Made by a program: the position numbers and the translations under genes. From Spartobacteria bacterium (lineage in GTDB: Bacteria > Verrucomicrobiota > Verrucomicrobiia > Chthoniobacterales > UBA10450), in the NCBI GenBank assembly GCA_003169975.1, contig PNAA01000036.1:124001-188000 (forward strand): DNA of 64,000 nucleotides, read 5' to 3'. The notes under the pieces are model-generated. The model ran no database searches. It was not told the DNA's origin and was given only the letters and a program-made list of their open reading frames with translations. Positions 17,921-26,322 of the stretch are shown here, in pieces. Within the stretch, counting starts at the first letter, position 1. Each line of letters begins with the position of its first letter.

Positions 17921-18126
17921 ATAATTTCCATATCTACAACAACGGGATGGTAAATAATCGCGCGCGCCTTGGCAACAAAAATCTCGCCCGGTCCGAAAAG
18001 AAATCCAAAGGGGCACCGCTGCCCTGAGTCTCTGTTCGAGGAAATTGCCAGTTCAAATTGGCCAGGGCATCACCCCATCCCAACGATTGCAAATCGAGGG
18101 AGGATTTGGCCCCGCAATCGCGCGGA

Positions 18127-18705
18127 TCAATTTTGGGCAACGAGCGTTGCCGGTGCGACGCGATACTTCCGGGTTCCTGCAAAAGCGTAGAAAGGAACAT
18201 ATGAACGACGCCCCACATCGCTGGTCCGATAAGCCCTCCAATTGATTGTCGGATCCAATACGTAACTGCCGGCTTCCGACTCCCATTCGAGCCAGGCATG
18301 TGTCGAATGGCTGGTCGGCGTACGCTTGCCGATAACCAAACGCAAGTTGCTGGCACCGTGCGACTGCATTATCTGGTAGAGAGCAACCGCTTTGGCTTTA
18401 CAATCAGCCGGCGCACCAGACTCGGTTTCAGCCGGGGTTTTCCACTCTTTGGTGAAGCCGTAAGGTATTGACCGCAGATCCCCGATCCAATGATTCACCA
18501 TCCCCAGCGAAATGTCGCCCCGGCCGCGGAGGCCATTCGAGACCAGAATGGGCCGAATGCGGCTCATTTGATTATCGTAAGGTGTGCTTTTCACGCTCAG
18601 GAGCAGGGATTCTCCAAAGCAGGAAACGCAGGAAAGACCTATTGCGGCCAGGAGAAAGAAGAAGAAACGTTTGAGCGCAAAAGGATTGATGCTTACGAAA
18701 ATCAT
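18127..18705 (-). CDS. Exported transglutaminase-like cysteine peptidase
   Basis: 192 residues with a signal peptide and a possible lipobox (AAIGLSC or SCVSC). The transglutaminase-like catalytic triad is visible: Cys in GAPADCKAKAVALY, His in STHAWLEWE, and Asp in YVLDPTINW. Bacterial members of this fold usually act as peptidases on envelope proteins or peptidoglycan. It is the first of a run of minus-strand exported proteins in a region of lower GC than the rest of the window. Confidence 0.75.
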   Translation of the reverse strand: MIFVSINPFALKRFFFFLLAAIGLSCVSCFGESLLLSVKSTPYDNQMSRIRPILVSNGLRGRGDISLGMVNHWIGDLRSIPYGFTKEWKTPAETESGAPADCKAKAVALYQIMQSHGASNLRLVIGKRTPTSHSTHAWLEWESEAGSYVLDPTINWRAYRTSDVGRRSYVPFYAFAGTRKYRVAPATLVAQN

Positions 18706-19446
18706 ATTTACTATGTTTTTTATAAGCAGCGTTCATGCCAAGTGAGATGGACCGATTTTTCTGACCGGTACCGGTCGGCCCGATACGACGCCGATCGTCT
18801 CGGAGCGGTACGGCTACGATTGCCTATCCCCCTGGGGGCGCCGATCTCAAGTCGTCACGAATTGGACCCCTTGACCTGCCTGACACCGCCCGCGACTCTG
18901 CCAGAATCCGGCTTTGGCCGAGGGCGCAAGCGATACGTCTCAGGGCGAGGCGACGTTGCGCTGATTCATTGTCCATGTGCACCAGCGCAAGAGTCGCCAG
19001 TCAATCGGGTCGCGCTCCACAAGTTGGAATCCCTCTCCGCGCACCAGAGTTCAACTTCCGCCCGAATTGACGATGGCCAACGACGATTTGGAAGCCGAAA
19101 TGCGAAAATTACAGTCTGCCTGTTCTACGCGATCCAGCCGAAAGCGGGGGGACGGGCGAGCCGTCAAACGTCGAATAAGAGGCTTTCATACCTAACGAAA
19201 TCGATTCTTGGCCGAACCTGCCCTTTCACCTCGTCACGAAGCACCAAAATGGATTGGACGAAGGCGCGGGCGCTTCGGCCGCGGAATACTAGAAGGACCT
19301 CAGCGGTCGCCGCGATCTAGGGGAATCCTGATTCTTGTCAAAAAAAGTGAGCCCTTGGGCGTTGGGCTTTCACCAACTTCCAAAGAAAAATCACTAGACG
19401 TGGACCCAACCGGGCGTGCGTTGGATCCTACGATCTGTCCCTGCTT
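18706..19446. other. 741-base region without a clear gene
   Basis: Several short open frames exist on the plus strand (for example 18977-19195) but none resembles a known protein, and codon use is unconvincing. It may be decayed coding sequence. It contains one dispersed octamer (19191) and a terminator-like hairpin at 19340-19369. Confidence 0.5.
19340..19369 (-). terminator. Possible terminator of the orphan plug gene
   Basis: On the minus strand, AGCCC and GGGCT arms with outer GTGA/TCAC pairing are followed by a run of seven T. It lies about 77 bases past the stop of the gene at 19447-19779. The stem is short and bulged. Confidence 0.45.
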
Positions 19447-19779
19447 TTACGGATGCCGCCGGTTCACCGTGATGCTTGGGTCGAGAGAAAGGAGGCCGGC
19501 GACAGAAGTCGCGCCCGTATTATTGAGCTCCTGGCCTTGGACAACATACAGCGGCGACGCGCTGTTTACCTGTTGACCATAAACCACCACGCGTTGCGGG
19601 ATTCGGCTGCCGGTTACCTCAACCAAAATAACCCGTTCCTTTGGTGCTTTAGCCTTCTGCGTTGCAGTGCTCTTCGCAGCACTTTCTTGCTCTGTCCCTG
19701 CCCTCACCGACGTGCCAGACACGAAAACCGCCAAGGCGATTCCGACGACATACGCTCCAACATTGGTTACTAGTTTCAT
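19447..19779 (-). CDS. Short exported protein resembling a TonB receptor plug only
   Basis: 110 residues. A signal peptide (VGIALAVFVSGTSVRAG) is followed by a linker rich in Ala and Lys, then VTGSRIPQRVV...SASPLYVVQGQELNNTGATSVAGLLSLDPSI, which is the pattern of the N-terminal plug of TonB-dependent receptors. The barrel is missing: the gene stops about 45 residues into the plug. It could be a remnant of a receptor gene or a small stand-alone protein that kept its signal peptide. ATG at 19779 begins MKLVTNVG. Confidence 0.6.
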   Translation of the reverse strand: MKLVTNVGAYVVGIALAVFVSGTSVRAGTEQESAAKSTATQKAKAPKERVILVEVTGSRIPQRVVVYGQQVNSASPLYVVQGQELNNTGATSVAGLLSLDPSITVNRRHP

Positions 19780-20145
19780 AAACTTCAATAATACCGGAAA
19801 AAGTGTCGCACGCAATAATATTTTGGCCGTGCTGGGGAGGCTCCGATAAACCGTGCATGACAGATTTGAGGATCCAACTGGGTTGCCCTGATTTGACGGA
19901 CAGTGGGCTTAGGGTCAAAACGAGACTCGCGTTCCGCGGCCAGAGGGCTCCAATTCTCGGGAGAGGGCGGCATTCGGTTGAAATGTCCGGTCGCAGATTT
20001 CTCAGTTCGACTGCGCGACCGGGCTCTCCGCTTTGTCGCGCTCCAACAGTAAAAACGATTGGCAGCCGCACCGGCACGAAATCGCTCCCCATCCGTCAAC
20101 TTGGAAGCAGGACGGAACCGCGTAGTTCCCGCGTAAAAACCCAAA
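19780..20145. other. 366-base region without a clear gene
   Basis: Open frames here (for example 19803-20162 plus, 19785-20240 minus) have no recognisable domains. The region probably contains the promoter of the plug-like gene. I see no repeat or structured element. Confidence 0.45.
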
Positions 20146-20628
20146 TCAATGCACGCGTTTGACCCGCACGATCGAAGCACCTTCGATAAACATTTTATAG
20201 CCAAACATGTCCCGATAAATAGCCACATTGGGACTTTCAATGGGTGAAATCGTGACTATCTCGGAATTGGTCGGCTGCCACGACTGCCCGTTTGCAAGGC
20301 GAAAAATCGTCCGTAGGCCATATCCTTTATAAGGGCCGACAATTCTGCTCTCAATCACCTCTGGGGGACTCACCCTTCTCTCCTTCACAGCACGGTCAAC
20401 GGCCTGCGCAGCAGCTACGGCGGCCGCATCCTTCTGTTTTGCCATTACGTAATTCTTGACAAATTCATCCAATACAGCGCGTTCGCCACTTGTGAGTTTC
20501 TGAAGACCAGCCCTTTGGTACGTGCCGGGATCCATCGCCTTTTCCAGGCCGCCGAAGGTCGCGTCTTGTGCCGAGGCGATATTGACAATACCCAGACCGA
20601 CCAGAACCGCGAAATAGAGCTTTTTCAT
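20146..20628 (-). CDS. Exported hypothetical protein
   Basis: 160 residues with a signal peptide (FAVLVGLGIVNIASAQD). The middle is a charged helical segment (VLDEFVKNYVMAKQKDAAAVAAAQAVDRAVK). The C-terminal part, with GLRTIFRLANGQSWQ and YKMFIEGASIVRVKRV, has the strand pattern of a small family of exported proteins in which the NGQxW motif recurs. No function is known to me. It lies in the accessory stretch between the plug-like gene and the alpha-galactosidase gene. Confidence 0.65.
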   Translation of the reverse strand: MKKLYFAVLVGLGIVNIASAQDATFGGLEKAMDPGTYQRAGLQKLTSGERAVLDEFVKNYVMAKQKDAAAVAAAQAVDRAVKERRVSPPEVIESRIVGPYKGYGLRTIFRLANGQSWQPTNSEIVTISPIESPNVAIYRDMFGYKMFIEGASIVRVKRVH

Positions 20629-20931
20629 AGGCCTCGAATCGCTTTACTGATGAGTGCGATTGCTGTGTCGCGCAAGATCAAAATCGCAAAATGAATCCTG
20701 TCGACCCAGTCGCTGCAGCGATGACGCCGCGAGCGACGAGCGCGCCCGGCGATCCATCACGTCGCAACCGGAAGTTGCTCCCGGGTAGCATCATCGTGGT
20801 AAGGGTTCGGACGGCATCGAGCAGCGATCGGCTTCATGAGGCCAGTCGGAGGGCGGTTCAGGGTCTGGAACATCGGTTAGCGGGATCCAAGGTTGCTGCT
20901 ACTGCCCAATTTTCCGTCTCTCCCGAAGGTA
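20629..20931. other. 303-base region without a clear gene
   Basis: No convincing gene, hairpin or repeat seen. It must contain the promoter of the exported protein gene at 20146-20628 and the 3' flank of the alpha-galactosidase gene. Confidence 0.45.
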
Positions 20932-22620
20932 CTACGGCACGGCCGAAATTCGAACGAGCACCACGCCATGAGGCGCGACCAAACTCTCGAAATAGTCGGA
21001 GAATACGCCTACGTCCTTTTGGCGCCATAGGTCCCGCACGGTCATTCGTCCCATTACCTGCAGGTCGGACCAGTTGACGCGGACGCGGGCCGCGCGGGCG
21101 CTGCGGTTAAACAACCCGACGGCCCAAGATCCATCTTCCATTGGTTTTGCATAGACTTCCAGATAGCCCGACTGGACTACACGCGTCGCCTGTTTACACA
21201 AGGCATCCTGGTTGACGTCGAGCACTTCATCGTTGGTGATAAGGCCCAATGTGAACGGATCGATGTTTTCCAAATTGCAGCCGAGCAGGAGCGGACCAGA
21301 CAAGAGGCACCAAAGACTGACGTGCGTGTATTGCTCGTCCGAGGTTAGTCGCGTCATCCTGGGTCGGTTCCATCTCAAATCCCCAATGACTAACATGTCA
21401 ACGTCGTTATAGTGGCCGGGGCCGTTGAAAGGCGCCCATCGATCGCGCGAGAAGCCGACGTCGCTCATGCTCTTCCAAGTATCTTCCAAGTCCACTGACG
21501 TGCGCCAGGCATTGGAAAATCTGGCCAAATCCCTGGCCAGCGAGAAGGGCGCGTTGTTTGACACGCTGTAAAAGATATCTCGTGATGCCGTAGCTAGCTC
21601 GTCGTGCATCGTCATGAGATGTGCGAGGTCAATCGGCACCCAATCGTACTTAAGATAGTCAACCCCCCACTCGGACCATTGTTTTACGTCTTGAGGGACA
21701 AGCGAATACTTGCCGACGCGCCTCATTTGCTTCGTATAGTCACGACGGGCGCGCTTCCGTAGCCGGTCCACCAAGGGCCTGAGCCATCCGTATTTTTCGA
21801 GCCTGGAGTGATAGGGTGGAATCTGATATTGAAAGAGCTCGTTGTAATCATGGGTGGCGATCCAATCGTCGATTCCGTCGGCATTGTCGGCAGATGATCC
21901 ATTATGGCGGCTCAGCGTGGCCCGCCAAGGTGTGGAATAGAGTCCAAACTTGAGCCCCAACCCATGGATTTCGCCAGCCAGGTGCTTCATATCAGGAAAT
22001 CTTGAGTTGGGCTGAATTGCGTTTAACGGCCCGCCTCGCGCTCCCTGCCATCCATCATCAACATTGATGTAAGTCCAGCCGTGGTCCCGGAGGCCGCTGG
22101 CAACAAGGCCGCGCGCCGCGGCCAGCACTTTCTCCTGGTTGATATCGATTCCCCAGCAATTCCAACTGTTCCAACCCATGGGCGGGGTCAGGGAAATCTG
22201 ATCGCCCACGACGATGGACAACTCCCGCTCCGCCCCGCCGAGAGGATTCTCCACGCGCAGGCTAACCAGGTAACGGCCAGGTTTTGACAGCCTTCCGGCG
22301 ATCCGGCCGGTGTTTGGCTCCAGCGTCAATCCCGCTGGCAATCCGGCCGCGCTATAGGCCAACGGGCGCTGCCCGGTGGCGGCAATTTGAAAGTCGCATG
22401 GGGAGCCGGGTCTGATGCCAAGGACCTTTGCTCCATGGATGCGTGGCGCCGGGGGCGCAGGTGGTGTGAGAATGGGAAAGGCGTCGACCTCTCGCTGCGT
22501 CTGGGCATGCTGACAGGAAATCGCCGCCGTCGCTGCCAGAAGCAGGGCGGCAAAGCGTATCGCTCGCTTTTGGGAGCGACACTGTTCTCTCATCCAACCA
22601 ATGAAGCCTAATCGGCGCAT
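20932..22620 (-). CDS. Alpha-galactosidase, glycoside hydrolase family 27
   Basis: Removes alpha-linked galactose from oligosaccharides or polysaccharide side chains. 562 residues: a probable lipoprotein signal (FAALLLAATAAISC), a small Ig-like putative binding domain (about 55-145; GLPAGLTLEPNTGRIAG pattern), then the GH27 barrel starting TPPMGWNSWNCWG with YINVDDGW, nucleophile Asp in YLKYDW, the acid/base region SDVGFSRDRW, and NDVDMLVIG. A C-terminal beta domain ends the protein. ATG at 22620 is preceded by GAGGG; ATG at 22593 is an alternative. It lies downstream of a TonB receptor on the same strand, beyond a strong hairpin, suggesting a shared galactoside-use locus. Confidence 0.9.
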   Translation of the reverse strand: MRRLGFIGWMREQCRSQKRAIRFAALLLAATAAISCQHAQTQREVDAFPILTPPAPPAPRIHGAKVLGIRPGSPCDFQIAATGQRPLAYSAAGLPAGLTLEPNTGRIAGRLSKPGRYLVSLRVENPLGGAERELSIVVGDQISLTPPMGWNSWNCWGIDINQEKVLAAARGLVASGLRDHGWTYINVDDGWQGARGGPLNAIQPNSRFPDMKHLAGEIHGLGLKFGLYSTPWRATLSRHNGSSADNADGIDDWIATHDYNELFQYQIPPYHSRLEKYGWLRPLVDRLRKRARRDYTKQMRRVGKYSLVPQDVKQWSEWGVDYLKYDWVPIDLAHLMTMHDELATASRDIFYSVSNNAPFSLARDLARFSNAWRTSVDLEDTWKSMSDVGFSRDRWAPFNGPGHYNDVDMLVIGDLRWNRPRMTRLTSDEQYTHVSLWCLLSGPLLLGCNLENIDPFTLGLITNDEVLDVNQDALCKQATRVVQSGYLEVYAKPMEDGSWAVGLFNRSARAARVRVNWSDLQVMGRMTVRDLWRQKDVGVFSDYFESLVAPHGVVLVRISAVP

Positions 22621-22636
22621 GGCCCTCAAAAGCAAT

Positions 22637-22665
22637 AGCGGCCGAGCCTTTCGGGCTCGGCCGCT
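22637..22665 (-). terminator. Strong hairpin between TonB receptor and alpha-galactosidase genes
   Basis: AGCGGCCGAGCC (22637-22648) pairs perfectly with GGCTCGGCCGCT (22654-22665) around a five-base loop. On the minus strand it follows the receptor stop by 29 bases, with only an interrupted T-rich tail, so it may be a terminator, a processing stop or an attenuator that lowers alpha-galactosidase expression. Confidence 0.7.
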
Positions 22666-22694
22666 TTGCGAAACTGCGTCGTTAGATGACTGCT

Positions 22695-25600
22695 TTAGAA
22701 CTTCTTACTCACCTCGAAGTAGAGGAACCGTCCATACGGATCGTAGACCGAGGTATCCGTGTTGGCGTTCGCACCGTTGATATTCGGTGGCACCCGATCG
22801 AAGATGTTGTTACATCCGACGGCCACCGTCAGCCCATCAACCAGGCGGCTGAACGGGCTCACCGCCTCGGGCGCTGAAACACCGCTTGCTCCGGCCACCA
22901 TGCCCTTGGAATCCTTGGCATCCTTCGCATACCCGGTGGGTGCACTGGCCATCGGCTTGGCTTTGAATTCATATTGCAGCCGCCCATCGAAGGTCAGGTA
23001 ATCGCCAATTTTCGCGTACGTGCCCTGGTCGTCAGTCGATGGACTTAGGTTCTGTGCATTGGTCATGCCCGGGATGTAGTTGAAGTTCACCGCGAGACTC
23101 GCGTTTTCATAGCTGTAGCGGGTCAGCGCAGTGAGTCGGTAGTTCGGGTTGGCCCCGCCGCCTTCTGAGAAGTCGAGACCATTGATGTTGTAATAGTTGC
23201 TCTGCGGCGTAATTTTCGCTTCGTTCAGCGTGAACATAACCGCGTTGACCCCGAATTGGGCTTGCCCGAATCTCTTGAGATCAAGGTTGTAATTCGCGCT
23301 ATAATCGAAACCCTCAATGTGCGCTCCACCAATGTTGACATTTGTATCAAGATAGAAGGTCGAAGCGAGGTTACCATTTAACTGACCAGGCCCCGTCACC
23401 GGCTTTGCACCTGGCTGCCCGGGGAAGGCATTAAAGGCGACAAGATTCACATAGGGCGACGCAAGACCAAGTTGGTCCACGTTATTCAGAATCAAATTGC
23501 CACCCAAGGTGCCTACAATGTTATTTTGCCACGTCCGGAAGTAGTCAGCAGTAAGCGTCAACCCGGGAATGAAATGCGGGCTGTAGACGATGCCAGCGGT
23601 ATAGGACTCCGCCTTGGACGGGACAAGGTTCGGATTGGCACCACTCTCAACCTGCGCCTGATCCCCCCCAAGAGACGCAATAGGGTTTGAGAATCCGGTC
23701 GACACTGGTCCGAAGAGTTGATACAACGTCGGGGCGACGAACGAATCCGAGTAGGTCGCACGCAGCGTCAGGTCCTGAATGGGCTGCCAGCGCAAAGTTA
23801 ACTTCGGAACGTTTGCGTCTTCACTAATCCCTTCGTAGTGGTCATGACGACCCGCAATATCAACCTCCAGGCTGTAGACGCCCGGAATCTTCATCTGCGG
23901 CCCGATGACCGGGACGCTTAACTCGGCAAACGCCGACGTCTGGAATCGCCCGGCATTGATGTCCTGCACCGGAACCGACCCGACGAAAATCTCCGGCGAA
24001 TCTTGGAGCTTGAAACCCTCTTCCTCATACGAAGCGCCAAAAGCGACACCGACATCGCCGCCCGGGAGGTGCAGCGGGAACCCAGTGACTTTCGCATCAA
24101 AAACCTCCTGATACGACGACTGGGCCCGAATGTTCGATCCGAACAGAGTGTTAAACTGGGCGCCGGTGAGTTGGCCAGGTCCGGTGCCGACCACATTCTT
24201 CGCGAAGTAGTCCAGCGCCGGAATTGGGTTACCACTGAAGTCAATCGCCGTTCCCGCGATCGCGGCATTCAACTGGGTCGCATTGACCAGGTTGGCGTTC
24301 ACAAACGCGATGCTATCTTTGCTGTAATACCACGCTCCTTCGACCGACCAATCCTTGCTGATTTCTGAGCGTAGTCCGCCCAAAAATCGATAGAAGGTTG
24401 AATCATTTGTGAACTCGCGAGGCTTATTCTGGAAGCGCTGGTTCGCAAAGAGTCGATACGTCCCGCCGAGCGTATTGCTGTCGATTGAGAGCTGGAAGGG
24501 ATTGAAAGGAGCCGGGGCCCCTCGATCTTCCGGAACAAGCAGGCCCGTAGTGGGGTCAACCCGCTCCGAACCCAGGATGATAACTCCCGTCCCGTTGTTC
24601 AGCGGCTGGCCATTCAAAAAGCTCTGGTTGTGATTGTGTGCGAAGAGGAAGTCTCCAAAAAGCTCCAATTGCTTTCCGAAAATCTGGTGAGTAAACGAAG
24701 CGTAGGCGTTAGTATTGGAAATATCGACTGTGGTAGTCGGAAGCTTCGACAAGTCAAACAGTGGGGCCAAACTCGGAACCTGGTTATAAGCCTGCGGAAT
24801 TTGCGCATATTGGCCTGTATTAGGCGCCGGCGGCGCCGCGGGCGGCGGGATCGATCCCGGCGTCACCCCCGGTGCGTCAAAGGGCGAATTGAGGCCCGGT
24901 TTCAGAACGTAGAAACTAGTGCCGCCCCCCAGATCGTCTCGACCGCCACCGGGGAAGGTCGTCGTGCCGCCAATGAAGGGCCGCGAATACCCCCGCTCGC
25001 GATTGAAGAGCGGATCGATTTCATAATACTGGAAGCCGGCCGTCACGTGCGTGGTGTCGTTCCCGACGCCCGCAATGGCATAGGCTTTGCGCTCCGCCAC
25101 CGCACTCGAGATGGTGAAGCCGTAGCGCGCACCAACCTCAACGCCGGTGAAATCTTGCTTCAGAAAGATGTTAACGACGCCGCCGACCGCCTCCGAACCA
25201 TAGAGCGCGGAAGCACCGTCTTTCAGGACTTCAATTCTACTGATGAGCGAAGTCGGGAAAAGACTGACGTCGGTGAATTGGAATCCACCCGCAGCGATGG
25301 CCGCCGAGTCTGCAATGCGCCGGCCATCAAGCAGGACCAGGGTCGGCAAGCCACGCAGCGAGATGATTGATCCGCCCTGCGTCGCGCCACTGTCAATATT
25401 CGCGTTCGAGCCGCCAAGGTTGCCGCCACCGACGAAGTCGGGGTTGCGCTTTTGCAGGATGGTCAAAACATCGGCGGTACCGCCAGAGACGGCGATGTCC
25501 GAGGTGCTGATAGTATCGAGCGGCGCTGCGGTCACTTCCTCGGCTGTCGGAATCAGCGAGCCGGTGACGGTGATGCGCTCGGTGGTCGCTTCGGCGGGCG

Positions 25601-25700
25601 CTTGTGCATACAGGCTCGCGCCCATCAGAAAAGGAAATCCGACGCCGGCCACGAGGGCCGCACGAAGCACTCCTATCGTTTTTGTTACGTTCTTTATCAT
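22695..25700 (-). CDS. TonB-dependent outer-membrane receptor
   Basis: A 1001-residue outer-membrane transporter that imports large or scarce substrates using TonB energy. The signal peptide ends at LYAQAPA. The plug domain (about 45-180) shows ERITVTGSLIP, GSIISLRGLPTLVLLDGRRIAD and ASALYGSEAVGGVVNIFLK. The rest is a 22-strand-type barrel ending FLYFEVSKKF with the C-terminal aromatic residue required for assembly. ATG at 25700 is chosen over the ATG at 25712 because GGAG lies 6 bases before it. The alpha-galactosidase gene downstream suggests a galactoside substrate (inference). No SusD-type partner is present. Confidence 0.93.
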   Translation of the reverse strand: MIKNVTKTIGVLRAALVAGVGFPFLMGASLYAQAPAEATTERITVTGSLIPTAEEVTAAPLDTISTSDIAVSGGTADVLTILQKRNPDFVGGGNLGGSNANIDSGATQGGSIISLRGLPTLVLLDGRRIADSAAIAAGGFQFTDVSLFPTSLISRIEVLKDGASALYGSEAVGGVVNIFLKQDFTGVEVGARYGFTISSAVAERKAYAIAGVGNDTTHVTAGFQYYEIDPLFNRERGYSRPFIGGTTTFPGGGRDDLGGGTSFYVLKPGLNSPFDAPGVTPGSIPPPAAPPAPNTGQYAQIPQAYNQVPSLAPLFDLSKLPTTTVDISNTNAYASFTHQIFGKQLELFGDFLFAHNHNQSFLNGQPLNNGTGVIILGSERVDPTTGLLVPEDRGAPAPFNPFQLSIDSNTLGGTYRLFANQRFQNKPREFTNDSTFYRFLGGLRSEISKDWSVEGAWYYSKDSIAFVNANLVNATQLNAAIAGTAIDFSGNPIPALDYFAKNVVGTGPGQLTGAQFNTLFGSNIRAQSSYQEVFDAKVTGFPLHLPGGDVGVAFGASYEEEGFKLQDSPEIFVGSVPVQDINAGRFQTSAFAELSVPVIGPQMKIPGVYSLEVDIAGRHDHYEGISEDANVPKLTLRWQPIQDLTLRATYSDSFVAPTLYQLFGPVSTGFSNPIASLGGDQAQVESGANPNLVPSKAESYTAGIVYSPHFIPGLTLTADYFRTWQNNIVGTLGGNLILNNVDQLGLASPYVNLVAFNAFPGQPGAKPVTGPGQLNGNLASTFYLDTNVNIGGAHIEGFDYSANYNLDLKRFGQAQFGVNAVMFTLNEAKITPQSNYYNINGLDFSEGGGANPNYRLTALTRYSYENASLAVNFNYIPGMTNAQNLSPSTDDQGTYAKIGDYLTFDGRLQYEFKAKPMASAPTGYAKDAKDSKGMVAGASGVSAPEAVSPFSRLVDGLTVAVGCNNIFDRVPPNINGANANTDTSVYDPYGRFLYFEVSKKF

Positions 25701-25714
25701 TGGTTTCTCCATTG

Positions 25715-25744
25715 GGTTTGGTTAGGTTTGGTTAGGTTTGGTGG
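25715..25744 (-). repeat. Three tandem decamers in the receptor leader
   Basis: GGTTTGGTTA, GGTTTGGTTA and GGTTTGGTGG follow each other directly upstream of the TonB receptor gene, between the promoter-like sequence and the ribosome-binding site. On the transcript they would read as a CCAAACC-rich leader that could bind a protein or affect translation. Confidence 0.8.
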
Positions 25745-25749
25745 TGAGG

Positions 25750-25776
25750 ATTAAAGAAGAATTTCACCCCTGACAA
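25750..25776 (-). promoter_or_regulatory. Sigma-70-like promoter for the TonB receptor
   Basis: Read on the minus strand, TTGTCA (25771-25776) is followed after 15 bases by TTTAAT (25750-25755). The spacing is short, but the surrounding DNA is very AT-rich compared with the window. Confidence 0.4.
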
Positions 25777-26322
25777 GCGTTTTTTTCATTTTTTTTGAAA
25801 TATTTTTGAACGGGTTCCGCCCACCGCGTGTCGCATTCTGCTGCCCGGGTCGCCGGAAAGTCGCTTCGCCTGTCTCATCCTAACGAACAATTTCAGCGCC
25901 ATCGCGGTGAATTTTCTTGGGAGGAAGCCGGCCGCGGGTCGCCGCATCCAGCGAATGAGGACCAGTTCTTCGTCGTGCGCTGGAGAACAACGATCGCGCC
26001 TAACAAGGTCCCGCCGCGATACCAAGGATGCGCCGTCCTTTTTTCCAGTCTGGGACTAATCTTGTGGGCGTGTTGCTCAAATCGGCTTTAGCCACAAATG
26101 TTGCTAAGTGAGGGGGTTCAAATCACCCTGCCGCAGAATCAAAATGCGCTACAGGTCATTCTGTGACTTCGTCTTTTACCCTCATTACAGAAAGGGCGTT
26201 TGAGCAACACGCCCTTGTTCTTTTGGTGCGAAAATGAGTTCGGCTGATCCCGCACGGACTGGCACGTGCGCAAAAATCTCTCCACTCAATCTGCGAAAAT
26301 CCGCGTAATCTGCGGACGTAAT
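25777..26322. other. Gene-free region upstream of ribE
   Basis: 546 bases between the receptor promoter and ribE. It holds AT-rich DNA at 25779-25810, one octamer (25879), one variant (25999), and a long inverted repeat (26066-26214). A short open frame at 25828-26091 has no recognisable domain. The 30 bases before ribE contain the phrase CTGCGAAAATCCGCG followed by TAATCTGCGG, a small internal repeat. No FMN riboswitch is visible. Confidence 0.55.
26066..26214. repeat. Inverted repeat flanking about 117 bases
   Basis: GGGCGTGTTGCTCAAA (26066-26081) and its exact complement TTTGAGCAACACGCCC (26199-26214) bound a non-coding segment. Inside is GGGGGTTCAAATCACCC (26112-26128), which resembles a tRNA T-arm with one mismatch. 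The structure could be a small mobile element or a structured RNA. Confidence 0.6.

Noticed and set aside
18977-19195. 72-residue open frame in the accessory stretch
   Set aside because: Atypical amino-acid make-up, no domain and no start signal; treated as non-coding or decayed DNA.
25715-25744. Telomere-like or CRISPR-like array
   Set aside because: Only three decamers with no spacers; no cas genes and no linear-replicon features.
25828-26091. 87-residue open frame upstream of ribE
   Set aside because: No recognisable domain or ribosome-binding site, and it ends inside the inverted repeat; coding is unlikely.
26102-26141. A complete tRNA gene around the TTCAAAT loop
   Set aside because: No D-arm or anticodon arm with proper pairing precedes it, and the T-stem has a mismatch. 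Kept only as a T-arm-like fragment.
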